Assembly: GCF_008386585.1 (NCBI RefSeq)
Contig: NZ_VUOB01000073.1
Coordinates: forward strand, 19,761-83,760
Origin: Solihabitans fulvus
GTDB lineage: Bacteria > Actinomycetota > Actinomycetes > Mycobacteriales > Pseudonocardiaceae
Reading direction: 5' to 3'
Length of the DNA stretch: 64,000 nucleotides
Part shown: positions 34,930 to 43,455 of the stretch, piece by piece
Numbering within the stretch: position 1 is the first letter of the stretch
Layout of the letters: each line of letters begins with the position of its first letter
The notes under the pieces: model-generated
Databases searched by the model: none
Told to the model about the DNA's origin: nothing
The model's input: the letters and a program-made list of their open reading frames with translations, nothing else
Translations under genes and position numbers: made by a program

Positions 34930-36174
34930 CTACAGGCGGTCGAGGTCGACGGCCTTGGCCATCGCCAGGTAGCCGGCGGCGTTGGGGTGCAGGTGGTCAC
35001 CGAAGTCGTCGTCCGCGCGCAGCCTGCCGGGGTCGGCAGGGTCGGCCAGCGCGCGGTCGAAGTCCGCGACGGCGTCGTACTCGCCGCTGGTGCGGATCCA
35101 CTGGTTGACGGCCTGGCGCACACGGTCGCCCTGGTCGGTGTAGGACTGGTTTCCCTGGTAGGGCGGGATGGTTCCGCCGACGATCCGCACGCCGCGGGCG
35201 TGCGCGGCGCAGATCAGCGCGCGGTGCCCGGCGATCAGGTCCGCCGCCGTCACGGCCGGCGTCGGCGGCTCGCACGTCGTGGCGCCGGGCTGGGAGCCGA
35301 GGATGTCGTTGACGCCCTCCAGCACGATCACCGTGCCGACCCTCGGTTGGTCGAGCACGTCGCGCCGGAACCGGGCCGTGCCCCGCTCCCCCATGCAGGG
35401 CGAGTCGCTGAGCAGCCGGTTGCCGCCGAGCCCCGCGTTGAGCACCGGCCGCGTGTTGCCCCGCGCCGCCAGCCGCCCGGCCAGCTCGTCCGGGTAGCGG
35501 TCGTCGGCGCCCCACGTCGCGCCGTAGCCGTCGGTGAGCGAGTCGCCGAAGGTGACGACCGAGGGGTCTCGGCCGGTCACGTCGACGCCCTCCAGGTAGT
35601 ACCAGGAGAGGCTCTGGTCGGCGAACGCCTGCGCGCCCTGGTCGCGGAGGCGGTCGCCGGCCGCCCGGTAGGACGTGGCGAGGGCGAGGTTGTGATAGGT
35701 GGCCGGCCCGGTGGCACCCTGGAAGTACAGCGTGACCGTGAGCTGTTCCGCCGCCGTGACCGGCAACTGGACCGCGTCGCTGGCGGCGCGCGCCCCGGCC
35801 GGGATCGTGACGGCGGCCGAGCCGTGGAAGGTTAGCTCGCGGACCGTGCCCGGCTTGACGGCCGCGCCCCCGGCGGACTCGCCGACGGTGCCGCCGGTCA
35901 GCCGGAGCGGGGATGTGCCGAAGGCGTTGGACAGCCGGACGCGCAGCTGCGAGCCGGCGGCGCCGACCCGGATCACCTGGCGGACGGACTGGTCGGCGAA
36001 GCCGGTCTCGGCCCAGGTCGGGTACCAGATGGGCGCGGTGGGCCGCTGCGCGGACGCCACCCACGCGCCGACCCAGCCGCCCGCGTTCGGTGCCGCGTCA
36101 GCGTTCGCCGCCAACGGGACGAGCAGCGCCGCCGCCAACGCGGCGATCGCCGAAGTTCTTGCGGCCAAAGACAT
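34930..36174 (-). CDS. Secreted SGNH/GDSL-family hydrolase
   Basis: A 414-residue exported esterase. The signal peptide is MSLAARTSAIAALAAALLV and ends near ADA. An N-terminal beta domain (about 30-195) precedes the SGNH core: Ser in VVTFGDSLTDGYGA, Gly in NAGLGGNRLL, Asn in LEGVNDILG and Asp/His in GDHLHPNAAGY. The family includes acetylxylan esterases, rhamnogalacturonan acetylesterases and lipases; the two-part layout is common in actinomycetes. It is probably carbohydrate-acetyl directed, but this is not resolved. Confidence 0.9.
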   Translation of the reverse strand: MSLAARTSAIAALAAALLVPLAANADAAPNAGGWVGAWVASAQRPTAPIWYPTWAETGFADQSVRQVIRVGAAGSQLRVRLSNAFGTSPLRLTGGTVGESAGGAAVKPGTVRELTFHGSAAVTIPAGARAASDAVQLPVTAAEQLTVTLYFQGATGPATYHNLALATSYRAAGDRLRDQGAQAFADQSLSWYYLEGVDVTGRDPSVVTFGDSLTDGYGATWGADDRYPDELAGRLAARGNTRPVLNAGLGGNRLLSDSPCMGERGTARFRRDVLDQPRVGTVIVLEGVNDILGSQPGATTCEPPTPAVTAADLIAGHRALICAAHARGVRIVGGTIPPYQGNQSYTDQGDRVRQAVNQWIRTSGEYDAVADFDRALADPADPGRLRADDDFGDHLHPNAAGYLAMAKAVDLDRL

Positions 36175-36289
36175 GGGGCATCGCTTCTTTCTTCTGGTGG
36201 ACGGGATGCCGCCATGACGCGTCGGAGGGGACGGGTGTGACCGGTCGACGGGCTAGTTGTGGCCGAGGCCACGACAGCCGTGGGGTCGG

Positions 36290-37624
36290 TCAGGAAGCCG
36301 CCTCGGCGTCCACCAGGGCCGCCGCCGGGTCGGCGGTGATCTCCCCCGTGCTGGCGTCGAAGTCGTACAGCTCGCCGTAGCGACCCCAGTCGATCGCGGT
36401 GTCCAGCTGCTGGCGGGCGTCCTCCGTCGAGAAGCCCCGCCGCAGCAGGTCGAGGAAGAACGCCTCGCGCAGCGAGCCGTCCGCGCTGGTGGCGAGCGCG
36501 CGGCAGACGGTCCGCACCAGGGGCGCGCGGCTGCGGGCCTGGCCGGCGAAGATCTTCTTGCTGTCCTGGATGTTCGCGGTCGTCCAGGCGCGGCCGGTGT
36601 CGGTCAGCACGAGGTCGGCGCCGAGCACGGACAGCAGGTCGAGCATGGTCGCGCCGTCCACCAGCGGCAGCAGGTCGTCGATCTCGAAGCTCAGCTCGGC
36701 GGCGATCTCGGGCAGGTCGACCCGGCCGCCCCTGGCGTAGACGATCTCCACGAGGCCCGCCATGCCGCCGACCGACGCCTGCGGCAGCGGGCGCGCGGTC
36801 GGCGTCGCGTCGGCGGGCGCAGCCTCGTACACGTCGGGCTCGCGGCCGGTGAGCAGGTCGTAGAGCTGGTCGACGAGGGCGACGAACGCCGGGGCCCTGC
36901 GGTCGCGCGGCCTGGTGAACGGCACCGGCAGCTCGGCGAGGATGCGGCCGGGGTTCGAGCCGAGCACGATCACGCGGTCAGCCAGCAGCACGGCCTCCTC
37001 GATGTTGTGGGTGACGATGCAGATCCCCTTGGTCGGGAACTGCTGGCCGGTCCACAGCGACATCAGCTCGGTGCGCAGGTTCTCCGCGGTCAGCACGTCC
37101 AGCGCGGAGAACGGCTCGTCCATCAGCAGCAGGTCGGGCTCCAGCACCAGCGCCCTGGCGAAGCCGACGCGCTGGCGCATGCCGCCGGAGAGCTCCTTGG
37201 GGTAGGCCGACTCGAAGCCGTCGAGCCCGATCAGGTCGATGGCCGCGAGGGCGGCGTCGCGGCGCTCGGCCTGCGGCACCCCGCGCGCGGCGAGCCCGAG
37301 CTCCACATTGGCCTGCACGGTCAGCCACGGCATCAGCGCGAAGGTCTGAAACACCATCGCCACGCCGGGGTTCGCCCCGGTCAGCTCGCGGCCCCGGTAG
37401 CGCACGGTGCCCCTGGTCGGCGAGATCAGGCCCGCGATGGTGCGCAGCAGGGTGGACTTGCCGGAGCCGGACTTGCCGAGCAGCGCGACGATCTCGCCGG
37501 CGTGGATGGACAGCCTGATGTCCTCCAACACCTTCAGCTCGGCGCCGCCGGCCCCGGTGAAACTCTTGTGCACGGCGTCGACGTCGACGAGCAGCTCGCC
37601 GCGCGATCCTTGGTCAACGGTCAT
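36290..37624 (-). CDS. ABC transporter ATPase with AAA-associated C-terminal domain
   Basis: A 444-residue ATPase of the nitrate/sulfonate/taurine class. Residues 10-235 are the nucleotide-binding domain: Walker A GKSGSGKSTLL, Q-loop VFQTFALMPW, signature LSGGMRQRVG, Walker B LLLMDEPFSALD and H-loop VTHNIEEA. Residues 290-430 match the AAA-associated domain (SVGGMAGLVEIV, LLRRGFSTEDARQQLD). It follows the fused permease gene by 17 bases. No substrate-binding protein gene is linked. The operon begins with Mg2+-transport genes, so a divalent-cation role is possible but unproven. Confidence 0.88.
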   Translation of the reverse strand: MTVDQGSRGELLVDVDAVHKSFTGAGGAELKVLEDIRLSIHAGEIVALLGKSGSGKSTLLRTIAGLISPTRGTVRYRGRELTGANPGVAMVFQTFALMPWLTVQANVELGLAARGVPQAERRDAALAAIDLIGLDGFESAYPKELSGGMRQRVGFARALVLEPDLLLMDEPFSALDVLTAENLRTELMSLWTGQQFPTKGICIVTHNIEEAVLLADRVIVLGSNPGRILAELPVPFTRPRDRRAPAFVALVDQLYDLLTGREPDVYEAAPADATPTARPLPQASVGGMAGLVEIVYARGGRVDLPEIAAELSFEIDDLLPLVDGATMLDLLSVLGADLVLTDTGRAWTTANIQDSKKIFAGQARSRAPLVRTVCRALATSADGSLREAFFLDLLRRGFSTEDARQQLDTAIDWGRYGELYDFDASTGEITADPAAALVDAEAAS

Positions 37625-37641
37625 GACGATGCCTTCCGGGT

Positions 37642-39378
37642 CTACAGGGTGTAGCGCTGCTGGGCGAGTGCATAGAGCCGACGCCAGAACAACCGGTTCA
37701 GCGCGACCACGTACAAGCTCATGGCCGCGACGCCGACGAGGATCCTTGGGAAGTCACCGGCCGAGGTGGCCTCTGCGACGTACGCGCCGAGACCGGTCGC
37801 GGTGAGCGTGGTCGGCCCGTACTTGACGATCTCCGCCACGATGGAGGCGTTCCACGCGCCGCCAGCCGCGGTGATGCCGCCGGTGATGTAGCTGGGAAAG
37901 ATCGCCGGCAGGATCAGCTTTCGCCACCACAGCGAGCGGGGCAGCCGCAGGCTGGCCGCGGCCTCGCGCAGGTCGTTGGGCACGGCGCTGGCCCCGGCGA
38001 TCACGTTGAACAGCACGTACCACTGCGCGCCGAGGCTCATCAGCAGGATGCCGCCCCAGTTCAGGCTGATGCCCGTGGCCACGAGGAGGGCCGTGACCAG
38101 CGGGAACAGGAAGTTCGCCGGGAAGCTGGCGAGCACCTGCACCACAGGTTGGGCGAGCCTGGACACCTTGGGGTTCAACCCGATCCACACGCCGATCGGA
38201 ACCCAGACCAGGGTGGCGACCACGACGAGTACGATCACTCTGCCGAAGGTGATCAGGCCGAGGCCGAGCGCGTGCGGGAACTCGCCGAGGCCGACGGTGG
38301 ACCGCACGTACTCCACGGCGCGCAGCAGCCCCCAGGCGATGACGGCGAGCACGGCGACGCCGAACACCACGTCTCCCGCCCTGCGCCGGGTCGGCGACGT
38401 CCGCAGCGGGTACTCGGCGAGCCCGAACACCGCCATCACCCGGTCGATCGGGGCGCCGAGCGGGCCGAGGACCCGGCCGAGCGCCCTCGGCAGCCGCGAC
38501 CGGCGAAGCAGGTTGAGCACCACGCTGCGGGGCGCCTGCGCGGCCTCGGAGTCCTCCACCCGGAAGCGCTCCGCCCAGGCCGTCAAGGGCCGCCAGAACA
38601 GCACGTTCACCCCGATCACCATGACCACCATCACGCCGATGGCCAGCAGCACGTGGTTCAGTTCCCTGGCATCGGAGGCCGCCGCAACGTAGCTGCCGAT
38701 GCCGGGCAGCGTGAACTGGTGGTTGAGCACGCTGATCGACTCGGAGGCGACCAGGAAGAACCAGCCGCCGCCGAAGCTCATCATGCCGTTCCAGACCAGC
38801 GGGATCATGCCGCCTGGCACGTCCACCCGCCAGAACCGCTGCCAGCGCGACAACCTGAGGATCCTGGACGCCTCGTCGAGGTCGCGCGGCTGGGACACCA
38901 GCGACTGGTAGAAGGCGAAGGTCATGTTCCACGCCTGCGCCGTGAAGATCGCGAACACCGACGCGCACTCGAGCCCCAGCGTCGAACCGGGGAACAGGGC
39001 GATGAACCCGGTGACGGTGACCGAGAGGAAGCCGAGCACCGGCACGGACTGGAGGATGTCCAGCGCGGGAAGGAGGACCTTCTCGGCCCGCCGCAGCCGG
39101 GCCGCCGCGGTGGCGTAGACGAAGGTGAACGCCACCGACGCCACCAGCGCCACGAACATCCGCAGCAGCGACCTCGCCGCGTAGTAGGGCAGGTCGGCGG
39201 GATCGGTGGAGATCGCGGCGGCGGGCGCGGCGGAGTCGAACGGCGCGGTCACGCCCCTGGACAGCTGCACGAGGCCCCATAGCAGCGTCGCCGCGCCGGC
39301 CACCACGGCGACGTCGACCAGGCTCTGGCGCGGTCGGCGCAGCGCCTCGGCCGAGGGGAACGATCGCAGCACGGCCAC
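37642..39378 (-). CDS. Double-domain ABC permease
   Basis: A 578-residue protein formed by two BPD-type permease domains in one chain. Each half carries an EAA loop: EASRILRLSRWQRFWRVDVP in the first half, REAAASLRLPRSLWWRKLI followed by LPAIFPSYI in the second. About 12 transmembrane helices are expected. It is of the SsuC/TauC class. The GTG start shares its first G with the stop of mgtC, so the genes are translationally coupled. Fused permeases paired with the AAA-associated-domain ATPase and no binding protein form a recognisable but uncharacterised transporter type. Confidence 0.87.
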   Translation of the reverse strand: MAVLRSFPSAEALRRPRQSLVDVAVVAGAATLLWGLVQLSRGVTAPFDSAAPAAAISTDPADLPYYAARSLLRMFVALVASVAFTFVYATAAARLRRAEKVLLPALDILQSVPVLGFLSVTVTGFIALFPGSTLGLECASVFAIFTAQAWNMTFAFYQSLVSQPRDLDEASRILRLSRWQRFWRVDVPGGMIPLVWNGMMSFGGGWFFLVASESISVLNHQFTLPGIGSYVAAASDARELNHVLLAIGVMVVMVIGVNVLFWRPLTAWAERFRVEDSEAAQAPRSVVLNLLRRSRLPRALGRVLGPLGAPIDRVMAVFGLAEYPLRTSPTRRRAGDVVFGVAVLAVIAWGLLRAVEYVRSTVGLGEFPHALGLGLITFGRVIVLVVVATLVWVPIGVWIGLNPKVSRLAQPVVQVLASFPANFLFPLVTALLVATGISLNWGGILLMSLGAQWYVLFNVIAGASAVPNDLREAAASLRLPRSLWWRKLILPAIFPSYITGGITAAGGAWNASIVAEIVKYGPTTLTATGLGAYVAEATSAGDFPRILVGVAAMSLYVVALNRLFWRRLYALAQQRYTL

Positions 39379-40106
39379 TAGTTCGCCTCGTTTTTCTCGT
39401 GGGTCACCTTGACGTCCCAGCGCACTGTGGTCACCGCTGGCTCCATGCTCAACCGGCTCACCGCCGACTCCATCTGCTTGTCGTCCCTGCGGTCCGCGGT
39501 CAGCTCGGCGCGGACCTCGACGTAGCCTTCGACCGGGCTGTTGCTGCTGATCATCGACAGCAGGCTGAAGTCGGTGTGCGTCAACGCCTGCACCACCAGC
39601 GCGCGGATGTGCGCCTCGGCGTCGTCCCTGGTCACCGCGAGGAAGCTGTAGGTGGTGCTGGTCTCGTCGCCGGTGTCGGGCCGCTTGTCGACGAGTCGGC
39701 CGAGGCTGCGCAGCCCCACGTTGGCGATCAGCACCACCACCGTGCCGGCGAACGCGATGAAGTACAGGCCGACGCCGGTGAGCGCGCCGACGGCCGCCGA
39801 GCACCACAGCGTCGCCGCCGTGTTCAGCCCGCGCACGTTCAGGCCGTCGCGCAGGATCACGCCTGCGCCGAGGAAACCGATGCCGGACACGATCTGCGCG
39901 GCCACCCTGGTCGGGTCGGCGCTGCCCTGGTCGGCGATACCACTGAAGCCGTGGGAGGACAACAGCACGAACAGTGTCGCGCCGACCGCGACCAGCGCGT
40001 TGGTGCGCAGCCCCGCCATCCGCGCGCGGTACTGCCGCTCGAAGCCGATCGCGGCCCCCAGGCCGAACCCGGCGCCGATGCGCAGCAACGTCTCCAGCGT
40101 CGTCAT
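39378..40106 (-). CDS. mgtC: MgtC-family protein
   Basis: A 242-residue protein with an MgtC membrane domain of four or five helices (1-130; the family motif is AIGFERQYRARMAGLRTNAL, then GIGFLGAGVILRDGLNVRGL) and a C-terminal ACT-like cytosolic domain (about 150-238). MgtC proteins help cells grow at low Mg2+ and in some bacteria inhibit the F-type ATP synthase. It lies 24 bases after the MgtA-type ATPase and is coupled to the permease that follows. Confidence 0.93.
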   Translation of the reverse strand: MTTLETLLRIGAGFGLGAAIGFERQYRARMAGLRTNALVAVGATLFVLLSSHGFSGIADQGSADPTRVAAQIVSGIGFLGAGVILRDGLNVRGLNTAATLWCSAAVGALTGVGLYFIAFAGTVVVLIANVGLRSLGRLVDKRPDTGDETSTTYSFLAVTRDDAEAHIRALVVQALTHTDFSLLSMISSNSPVEGYVEVRAELTADRRDDKQMESAVSRLSMEPAVTTVRWDVKVTHEKNEAN

Positions 40107-40130
40107 GTGCCCGTCTCTCCTCGCATGTCG

Positions 40131-42779
40131 CTACAACCAGGCCCCGGTGACCCGCACGTACGCGGTCTTGATCAGTTGGGCCAGGCAGCAGTAGGTCAGC
40201 AGAATGCCCAGCAGCCAAGGGAAGTAGCTCAGCGGCAGGGGCTGCATCCGCAGCGTCGGGGCCAGCGGCCCGAACGGCAGGAACAGCGCGGCCGCGGCGA
40301 CTCCGACGATCATCAGCGCCACCGGCCAGGACGGCCTGCCGCGCAGGAACGGGACGCTCCTCGTGCGGATCACCAGCACCACCAACGCCTGCGAGAGCAG
40401 GCCCTCCATGAACCAGCCCGACTGGAACAACGCCTGCTGGTCGACGGAGTTCGCGCCGAGCACCCACCACAGCACCGCGAAGGTCGCCAGGTCGAACAGC
40501 GAGCTGACCGGCCCGAACACCACCATGAACCTGGCGAGGTCGCCGCCGGACCAGCGGCGCGGCCTGCGCAGGTACTCGGCGTCGACCCGGTCCCACGGCA
40601 GCGCCAGCTGCGCCACGTCGTAGATCAGGTTCTGCGCGAGCAACTGGCTCGGCAGCATCGGCAGGAACGGCAGGAACGCGCTGGCCGCCACCACGCTGAG
40701 CACGTTGCCGAAGTTCGAGCTCGCCGTGATCTTGACGTATTTCATCGTGTTGCCGAGCGTTCGCCTGCCCTCGACCACGCCGTGCGCCAGCACGGTCAGG
40801 TCCTTCTCCAGCAGGATGATGTCGGCCGCGTGTCTGGCGATGTCCACCGCGGAGTCCACCGAGATGCCGACGTCGGCCTCGCGCAGCGCGGCGGCGTCGT
40901 TGGTGCCGTCGGCGAGGAACCCGACGGTGTGCCCGCCGGCCCGCAGCGCCCGGACGATCCTGGCCTTCTGCGCGGGCCCGACCTTGGCGAACACCTTGGT
41001 GCGCCTGGCAAGCGCGGCGAGTTCCGCGTCGTCGAGCCGGTCGATCTCGGGGCCGGACACCACCTCGCCCGGCTCGAGGCCGACCTCGCGGCAGACCCGC
41101 GCGGCGACCAGCCGGTTGTCCCCGGTGACGACCTTCACCGTGACGCCGTGCTCGGCGAGCGAGGCGAGCGCCGCGCCGGCGGAGTCCTTTGGCGGGTCGA
41201 GGAAACTGACGAAGCCGACCAGCACGAGGTCGCGTTCGTCGGCCCTGCGGTAGCCGCCGAGCCGCGCAGGCGACTCCTTCGCCGCGACCGCGAGCACCCG
41301 CATGCCGTGCCGGTTGTTGGCCTTCACCACCTCGAGCGCCTCGCGCCGCAGTGCGTCGGTCAGCGGCGCGATCTCGCCGTCGACCCGCACGTGCGCGCAG
41401 CGGGTCAGCACGGTGTCCGGATCGCCCTTGGCGATCAGGAGATGCGCGTCCTTCGCCATCGTCACGACGACGGTCGAGTAGCGGCGCTCGTGGTCGAACG
41501 GGATCTCGGCGAGGTGGCGGAACCTGGCCTCGACGACGACGGCCTGCGCGGGATCGAGGTGGTCGCGCACCGCCTCGTCCAGCTGGCTCGCCGGGGTGGA
41601 CTGGAACAGGCCGTGCACGTAGGCGTACTCCAGCGCCTCGTCGTCGAATCGGCCGGCGGCGTCCAGGCTCTGCGCGAGCACGATGCGGTTCTCGGTGAGC
41701 GTGCCGGTCTTGTCCGTGCACAACACGTCCATCGCGCCGAGGTCCTGGATCGCGTTGAGCCGCTTGGTGATCACCTTGCGCCGGGACATGAACTGCGCGC
41801 CCTTGGCGAGGTTCGTCGTCACGATCACCGGCAGCATCTCGGGGGTGAGGCCGACGGCGACCGAGACGGCGAACAGGAACGCCTCGAACCAGTCGCCCCT
41901 GGTGAGTCCGTTGATCGCCAGCACGACCGGGGTCAGCACGAGCATGAAGCGGATCAGCGTCCAGCCGACCGAGCGAACGCCCCGGTCGAAGGTGGTGTCG
42001 GGGCGGCGGGCGGACAGGGTGCGGGCCAGCGAGCCGAAGTAGGTGCCCCGGCCGGTCGCGACGACGACGGCGGTCGCGGTGCCGCCGACCACCATGGTGC
42101 CGGCCAGGCACAGCGACGGCTCGTCGAGCGGGTCGGCGTCGGCGGCGCGGGGCGTGCCGTTGCCGGTCGGCTCGTGCTTGCGCATGGGCAGCGTCTCGCC
42201 GGACAGCGGCGCCTGGTCGACCAGCAGGTCGTTGGCGGTGAGCAGCCGCAGGTCGGCCGGGACCAGGTCGCCGGGCCCGAGCAGCACGAGGTCGCCGGGC
42301 ACCAGGTCCTCCAGCGGCGCCTCCCGGTCGGTCGGCGCGTCGCCGTCGGTGGCCCGCCGCCGCACGGTCGCGGTGGTGGTGACCAGCGCGCGCAGCCGCG
42401 CGGCCGCACGGTGCGAGCGGTACTCCTGCCGGAACCGCAGCAGGACGCTGAGCAGCACCATCACGCCGACGATCGCGGCACCGCGCGCGTCCCGGACGAT
42501 CGCGAGGACGGCGGCGAGGACGAGCAGCAGCGCGACGAACGGGCTCGCGGCGGCGGCGAACAGCTGCGCCGGCCACGGCGGGACCGGGGTCGCGTCGACG
42601 TCGTTCTCGCCCGCCGAGACGAGCCTGCGGGACGCCTCGGCCTCGGTCAGCCCCTTCGGCGAGCCCGCGACCTGCTGGAACAGCCACAGCGGCGGCACGT
42701 CGGCGAGCGCGACCAGTTCGGAGGCGGGCAGCGGCGCGGCGCGGCGGCGGCGCGCGCGGCCAGGAGGTGCGAGGTTCAT
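40131..42779 (-). CDS. mgtA: Magnesium-translocating P-type ATPase
   Basis: An 882-residue P3B-type ATPase. The family motif VAVGLTPEMLPVIVTTNLAK is characteristic of MgtA/MgtB. The phosphorylation site is LCTDKTGTLTEN, with TGDN and DGTNDAAALREADVG in the hinge. It starts with an N-terminal basic, alanine-rich tail and has about ten helices. Uptake of Mg2+ down its gradient at low external Mg2+ is the known family role. It heads the mgtA-mgtC-ABC operon. The 5' leader carries a proline-rich small ORF, and an ArsR gene lies divergently upstream. Confidence 0.93.
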   Translation of the reverse strand: MNLAPPGRARRRRAAPLPASELVALADVPPLWLFQQVAGSPKGLTEAEASRRLVSAGENDVDATPVPPWPAQLFAAAASPFVALLLVLAAVLAIVRDARGAAIVGVMVLLSVLLRFRQEYRSHRAAARLRALVTTTATVRRRATDGDAPTDREAPLEDLVPGDLVLLGPGDLVPADLRLLTANDLLVDQAPLSGETLPMRKHEPTGNGTPRAADADPLDEPSLCLAGTMVVGGTATAVVVATGRGTYFGSLARTLSARRPDTTFDRGVRSVGWTLIRFMLVLTPVVLAINGLTRGDWFEAFLFAVSVAVGLTPEMLPVIVTTNLAKGAQFMSRRKVITKRLNAIQDLGAMDVLCTDKTGTLTENRIVLAQSLDAAGRFDDEALEYAYVHGLFQSTPASQLDEAVRDHLDPAQAVVVEARFRHLAEIPFDHERRYSTVVVTMAKDAHLLIAKGDPDTVLTRCAHVRVDGEIAPLTDALRREALEVVKANNRHGMRVLAVAAKESPARLGGYRRADERDLVLVGFVSFLDPPKDSAGAALASLAEHGVTVKVVTGDNRLVAARVCREVGLEPGEVVSGPEIDRLDDAELAALARRTKVFAKVGPAQKARIVRALRAGGHTVGFLADGTNDAAALREADVGISVDSAVDIARHAADIILLEKDLTVLAHGVVEGRRTLGNTMKYVKITASSNFGNVLSVVAASAFLPFLPMLPSQLLAQNLIYDVAQLALPWDRVDAEYLRRPRRWSGGDLARFMVVFGPVSSLFDLATFAVLWWVLGANSVDQQALFQSGWFMEGLLSQALVVLVIRTRSVPFLRGRPSWPVALMIVGVAAAALFLPFGPLAPTLRMQPLPLSYFPWLLGILLTYCCLAQLIKTAYVRVTGAWL

Positions 42780-42851
42780 GGTGTCCTGTGCTGTTGGGCG
42801 TCAACCGTGTCTGGCAACGACGGCGCGAACCACGCGGGCACCATGGGGGCG

Positions 42852-42870
42852 GAGCTCGGGTCAGGAGCTC
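42852..42870 (-). promoter_or_regulatory. Stop-codon hairpin in the mgtA leader
   Basis: Two GAGCTC copies (42852-42857 and 42865-42870) can pair around a seven-base loop. Read on the minus strand, the loop contains the TGA stop (42861-42863) of the proline-rich leader ORF, so a ribosome finishing or stalling there would open the structure. Confidence 0.5.
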
Positions 42871-42944
42871 TGGCCGGGCGGCTTCTCGTGGGCGGAGGGC
42901 GCGCCTGGGTCCGCGTGGCGACTCGTACTCTCTCCGGCCGTCAT
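42861..42944 (-). CDS. Proline-rich leader peptide upstream of mgtA
   Basis: A 27-codon ORF with the very strong ribosome site GGAGGTGA seven bases before its ATG. The peptide has Pro in ADPGAP and EKPPG, with acidic residues beside them and a terminal GQSS. Acid/proline patterns of this kind destabilise translating ribosomes when Mg2+ is low, as described for enterobacterial MgtL, and proline-rich upstream ORFs have been reported in mycobacterial Mg2+ leader RNAs. It ends 81 bases before the MgtA-type start. The assignment is inference supported by position, the ribosome site and composition; no M-box consensus is recognised around it. Confidence 0.6.
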   Translation of the reverse strand: MTAGESTSRHADPGAPSAHEKPPGQSS

Positions 42945-42979
42945 GCGGCTCACCTCCTCGCACTCGTCGGTAACGCTGA

Positions 42980-43025
42980 CGTCGGTCAGTAGACATCGCA
43001 ACTCGAAGCCAGTCAATTGGTTGCG
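42980..43025. promoter_or_regulatory. Candidate mgtA promoter with an inverted repeat
   Basis: On the minus strand TTGACT, a 17-base spacer and TCTACT make a plausible promoter. CGCAAC at 42997-43002 and GTTGCG at 43020-43025 form an inverted repeat that brackets the -35 box and spacer. An ArsR-type repressor encoded divergently at 43072 would be the natural ligand, so the repeat could couple the ArsR gene and the magnesium operon. Confidence 0.45.
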
Positions 43026-43071
43026 CAAGTGACGTGCGACAGGCAGGCTGGGTGGACAACCACCCGGAAGG

Positions 43072-43443
43072 ATGACGTTGCCCAGATCGAGTGACCCTCC
43101 CTCGGCCGCCGAGCCGCTGCCGGAACAGCTGCTTCAGGACGCCGCCGCGACGTTCGGCATGCTCGCCGCGACCGCGCGGCTCCAGATCGTGTGGCTGCTG
43201 GCCTCCGGCGAGCGCGACGTCACCACGCTGGCCACCGAGATCGGCGGCACGGTGGCGGCGGTCAGCCAGCACCTGGCCAAGCTGAAGCTCGCCGGGCTGG
43301 TGCACGCGCGCCGCGAGGGGCGCCGGCAGGTGTACGTGGTGGACGATCCGCACGTGGTGGAGACCGTCCGTCAGGTCGTGCACCACCACGAGGAGCTGCG
43401 CACCCTCCCGCGCGGCCGGTTCACCCGCTCCGCGGGCGCCTAA
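43072..43443 (+). CDS. ArsR/SmtB-family regulator with alpha-5-type metal site
   Basis: A 123-residue winged-helix repressor (ATARLQIVWLLASGERDVTT, GGTVAAVSQHLAKLKLAGLV). The last helix DDPHVVETVRQVVHHHEEL places Asp92, His94 and His105 where SmtB/CzrA-type proteins bind metal; the fourth ligand position is Glu108 instead of His. A metal-sensing role is therefore likely, but ion specificity is not clear. GGAAGG is spaced for a TTG start at 43078, so the true start may be two codons later than the ATG at 43072. It is divergent from the leader and mgtA. Confidence 0.83.
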   Translation: MTLPRSSDPPSAAEPLPEQLLQDAAATFGMLAATARLQIVWLLASGERDVTTLATEIGGTVAAVSQHLAKLKLAGLVHARREGRRQVYVVDDPHVVETVRQVVHHHEELRTLPRGRFTRSAGA

Positions 43444-43455
43444 GAGCAGGCTCGG

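Noticed and set aside
42780..43071. M-box (ykoK) magnesium riboswitch in the mgtA leader
   Set aside because: The conserved M-box core sequences could not be found by eye on the minus strand. A covariance-model search would be decisive.
37642..43389. Single minus-strand open frame of 1915 codons
   Set aside because: Only the last 578 codons (the ABC permease) are real. The remainder is out of frame with the MgtA and MgtC genes and is an artefact of high GC with few stop codons.
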